Part shown: positions 15,054 to 16,486 of the stretch, piece after piece
Numbering within the stretch: the first letter of the stretch is position 1
How the letters are laid out: every line of letters starts with the position of its first letter
NCBI GenBank assembly: GCA_002323515.1
Contig: DCQQ01000017.1
Span: 1-16,486 of the forward strand
From: Balneolaceae bacterium UBA1514
GTDB taxonomy: Bacteria > Bacteroidota > Rhodothermia > Balneolales > Balneolaceae
DNA length: 16,486 bases
Reading direction: 5' to 3'
Notes under the pieces: model-generated
Database searches by the model: none
Told to the model about the DNA's origin: nothing
What the model saw: only the letters and a program-made list of their open reading frames with translations
Position numbers and translations under genes: made by a program

Positions 15054-15073
15054 TCTACAATTGCATTTGTAGA
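15054..15073 (-). promoter_or_regulatory. Hairpin just upstream of the 41-aa gene
   Basis: TCTACAA and TTGTAGA form a perfect 7-bp stem with a 6-nt loop (15061-15066), 8 nt before the 41-aa gene's ATG. It has no T-run, so it is not a terminator. It may influence translation start or mRNA processing within the small-gene operon. Confidence 0.35.
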
Positions 15074-15101
15074 TCAATAAATTTAAAGTGTAGCTTGATA
15101 T

Positions 15102-15287
15102 TTATTTTTTCCTGCTATTTCCGAATCTGCTAAAATCACCCATACCGTCATAATCATTTGTATCTAGATGAGAGTTATAATGGGAATTTTTAGCATCTAA
15201 TTTTTCATCTTTCCCAAGCATAAAAATTCCAGTAATAAATGTAATGAACACAATTACTCCGATTATAAAAATAAGATTAGTAATCAC
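15102..15287 (-). CDS. Small membrane protein, 61 aa
   Basis: A 61-residue protein with a membrane helix at about 4-24 (NLIFIIGVIVFITFITGIFML) and a polar cytosolic or periplasmic tail rich in Asn, Asp and Ser (HYNSHLDTNDYDGMGDFSR), ending RKK. The start is GTG 15285-15287, whose bases overlap the TGA stop (15284-15286) of the preceding 38-aa gene (GTGA overlap), so translation is probably coupled. An AAAAGG stretch runs into the start. I do not recognise a family; no function is assigned. Confidence 0.65.
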   Translation of the reverse strand: MITNLIFIIGVIVFITFITGIFMLGKDEKLDAKNSHYNSHLDTNDYDGMGDFSRFGNSRKK

Positions 15288-15400
15288 CTTTTCGGCCCAT
15301 TGTCTTTTTCATTCAGATTGCGAAATTCTCTTATCGTGATGCCGAACCCTATTATGAACAGAAAAGTGACAAAGATTCCAATGACTAATACATTACTCAT
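15284..15400 (-). CDS. Small membrane protein, 38 aa
   Basis: A 38-residue frame from ATG 15398-15400 to TGA 15284-15286. It begins MSNVLVIGIFVTFLFIIGFG (one helix, about 3-22) and ends in a charged tail (REFRNLNEKDNGPKR). Its start lies inside the last codons of the 67-aa gene (8-nt overlap) and its stop overlaps the GTG start of the 61-aa gene (4 nt). The double overlap in one strand direction is strong evidence that it is a real gene. It is too short for standard gene callers. Function unknown. Confidence 0.6.
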   Translation of the reverse strand: MSNVLVIGIFVTFLFIIGFGITIREFRNLNEKDNGPKR

Positions 15401-15596
15401 TTTCTTTACTTTCTATTTTGTACTGTATAACAAGATTTTTAAGATAGTTGCCGAATCCAAGTAAGGAAGGCACCCACAATCCAATGAATACCCCTTCTTC
15501 TTTGTACCCGTTAAACCAAAAATAGATTGAAACAGCCATCGACAAAGCAGCTGAGAGTAAGATAAAAATGTCAGAAGTTTTTATAAGCTTGTTCAT
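15393..15596 (-). CDS. Small membrane protein, 67 aa
   Basis: A 67-residue protein with two hydrophobic segments: about 9-27 (DIFILLSAALSMAVSIYFW) and about 34-53 (EGVFIGLWVPSLLGFGNYLK), followed by a charged tail ESKENE. The GLWVPSLLGFGNYLK block looks conserved in style, but I cannot name the family. It starts at ATG 15594-15596 with no clear Shine-Dalgarno. It is the first gene of the small-gene set; the preceding 135 bp up to the tRNA terminator should hold the promoter. A hairpin topology with both ends inside is likely from the charges. Confidence 0.7.
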   Translation of the reverse strand: MNKLIKTSDIFILLSAALSMAVSIYFWFNGYKEEGVFIGLWVPSLLGFGNYLKNLVIQYKIESKENE

Positions 15597-15731
15597 TGTA
15601 GTATTTAATTAAAGTAATTACACAGTAGAATAAGTAAATACCTTGGGTTTTAGTTCCTGTATGGATTAAAAACTCATTGAATCTGTTTGATGGAAAGTTT
15701 ACGCTAAAGTTAGCACCAAGGAACAATAACG

Positions 15732-15770
15732 AAAAAAGGCGCCCGAACTTTATGTTCAACCGCCTTTCTT
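15732..15770 (-). terminator. Intrinsic terminator of the tRNA-Met transcript
   Basis: AAAAAAGGCG (15732-15741) pairs with CGCCTTT (15761-15767), with inner pairing of GAAC (15744-15747) and GTTC (15754-15757). On the minus strand it ends in TTTTTT, right after the tRNA 3' end. It also has a shorter T-run on the plus strand. Confidence 0.8.
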
Positions 15771-15773
15771 TAG

Positions 15774-15847
15774 TAGCGTGGGACGGAATTGAACCGTCGA
15801 CCTCACGATTATGAGTCGTGCGCTCTAACCATCTGAGCTACCACGCC
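15774..15847 (-). tRNA. tRNA-Met (anticodon CAU), elongator type
   Basis: The minus strand folds into a full cloverleaf of 74 nt. The acceptor arm is GGCGTGG/CCACGCT with a G-U first pair; then come a D arm (AGCTCAGATGGTTAGAGC), an anticodon stem CACGA/TCGTG with loop CTCATAA (anticodon complement at 15811-15813), a variable AGGTC and a T arm GACGG-TTCAATT-CCGTC. The discriminator is A; CCA is not encoded (CTA follows). The first pair is closed, so it is not the initiator, which has a mismatch. An Ile2 tRNA, in which CAU is modified to lysidine, is the alternative, but the body matches elongator Met better. Confidence 0.9.
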
Positions 15848-15866
15848 AAAAATAAAATTCAAATAT

Positions 15867-15908
15867 AAGGCTTTCCTAGCATTTACATAAAGTTTTTTCT
15901 AAAGCCTT
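15867..15908. repeat. Inverted repeat between tRNA-Met and proS
   Basis: AAGGCTTT (15867-15874) is the exact inverted copy of AAAGCCTT (15901-15908), 26 bp apart, and a separate AAGGCCTT palindrome lies at 15918-15925. The 118-bp gap 15848-15965 must hold the divergent promoters of tRNA-Met and proS. The repeat could be regulatory; it has no clear terminator shape. Confidence 0.3.
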
Positions 15909-15953
15909 TTCACTTTCAAGGCCTTAGTTTGTTACCTTTCAGAAATACAGTAA

Positions 15954-16486
<533 letters not shown>

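Noticed and set aside
15571..15759. A 62-aa minus-strand open frame upstream of the 67-aa gene
   Set aside because: Its first codons lie inside the tRNA terminator hairpin, it overlaps the 67-aa gene start by 26 nt, and it has no ribosome site or protein-like pattern; more likely leader DNA.

Overview
The window is AT-rich chromosomal DNA from a Gram-negative bacterium that most resembles the Balneolota/Rhodothermota-Bacteroidota group. Supporting signs are a bacilliredoxin-family protein (bacillithiol users), an archaeal/eukaryotic-like prolyl-tRNA synthetase, weak or absent Shine-Dalgarno sequences before many genes, a COQ8-like ABC1 kinase paired with a TetR-fold protein, and a tRNA-Met without encoded CCA. 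The phylum call is an inference from protein style; no rRNA is present to confirm it.

Layout, left to right. 1-133: C-terminal end of an unidentified protein (+). 191-925 (-): queuosine-precursor transporter (YhhQ/VUT family). 1138-3131 (+): TetR-fold protein and ABC1/UbiB-type atypical kinase, overlapping by 4 nt. 3172-3210: a terminator usable on both strands. 3265-7778 (-): a compact operon of a large membrane SpoIIE/PP2C phosphatase, then hflK and hflC. 8067/8088-9884 (+): MscS-type mechanosensitive channel with an exported N-terminal domain. 9962-11089 (-): sodA followed by a bacilliredoxin, with a terminator-like hairpin between. 11228-13724 (-): aspS followed 13 nt later by a DUF429 protein. 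14063-14710 (+): NarL-type regulator whose receiver domain lacks the phosphoacceptor aspartate. 14711-14904: structured non-coding DNA ending in an intrinsic terminator. 14920-15596 (-): four tiny membrane-protein genes (67, 38, 61 and 41 aa), three of them overlapping. 15774-15847 (-): tRNA-Met(CAU) with its own terminator. 15966-end (+): start of proS, cut by the window edge.

Several genes deal with envelope, protein quality or oxidative stress: HflKC (partner of FtsH), the membrane phosphatase, the mechanosensitive channel, superoxide dismutase and bacilliredoxin. The rest is translation housekeeping (aspS, proS, tRNA-Met, queuosine-precursor uptake). No mobile element, CRISPR array or classical defence system is visible. 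The most unusual items are the degenerate response regulator with the structured DNA on both sides of it, the overlapping micro-gene operon, the phosphatase-hflKC operon, and the TetR/ABC1 pair that recalls COQ9/COQ8.
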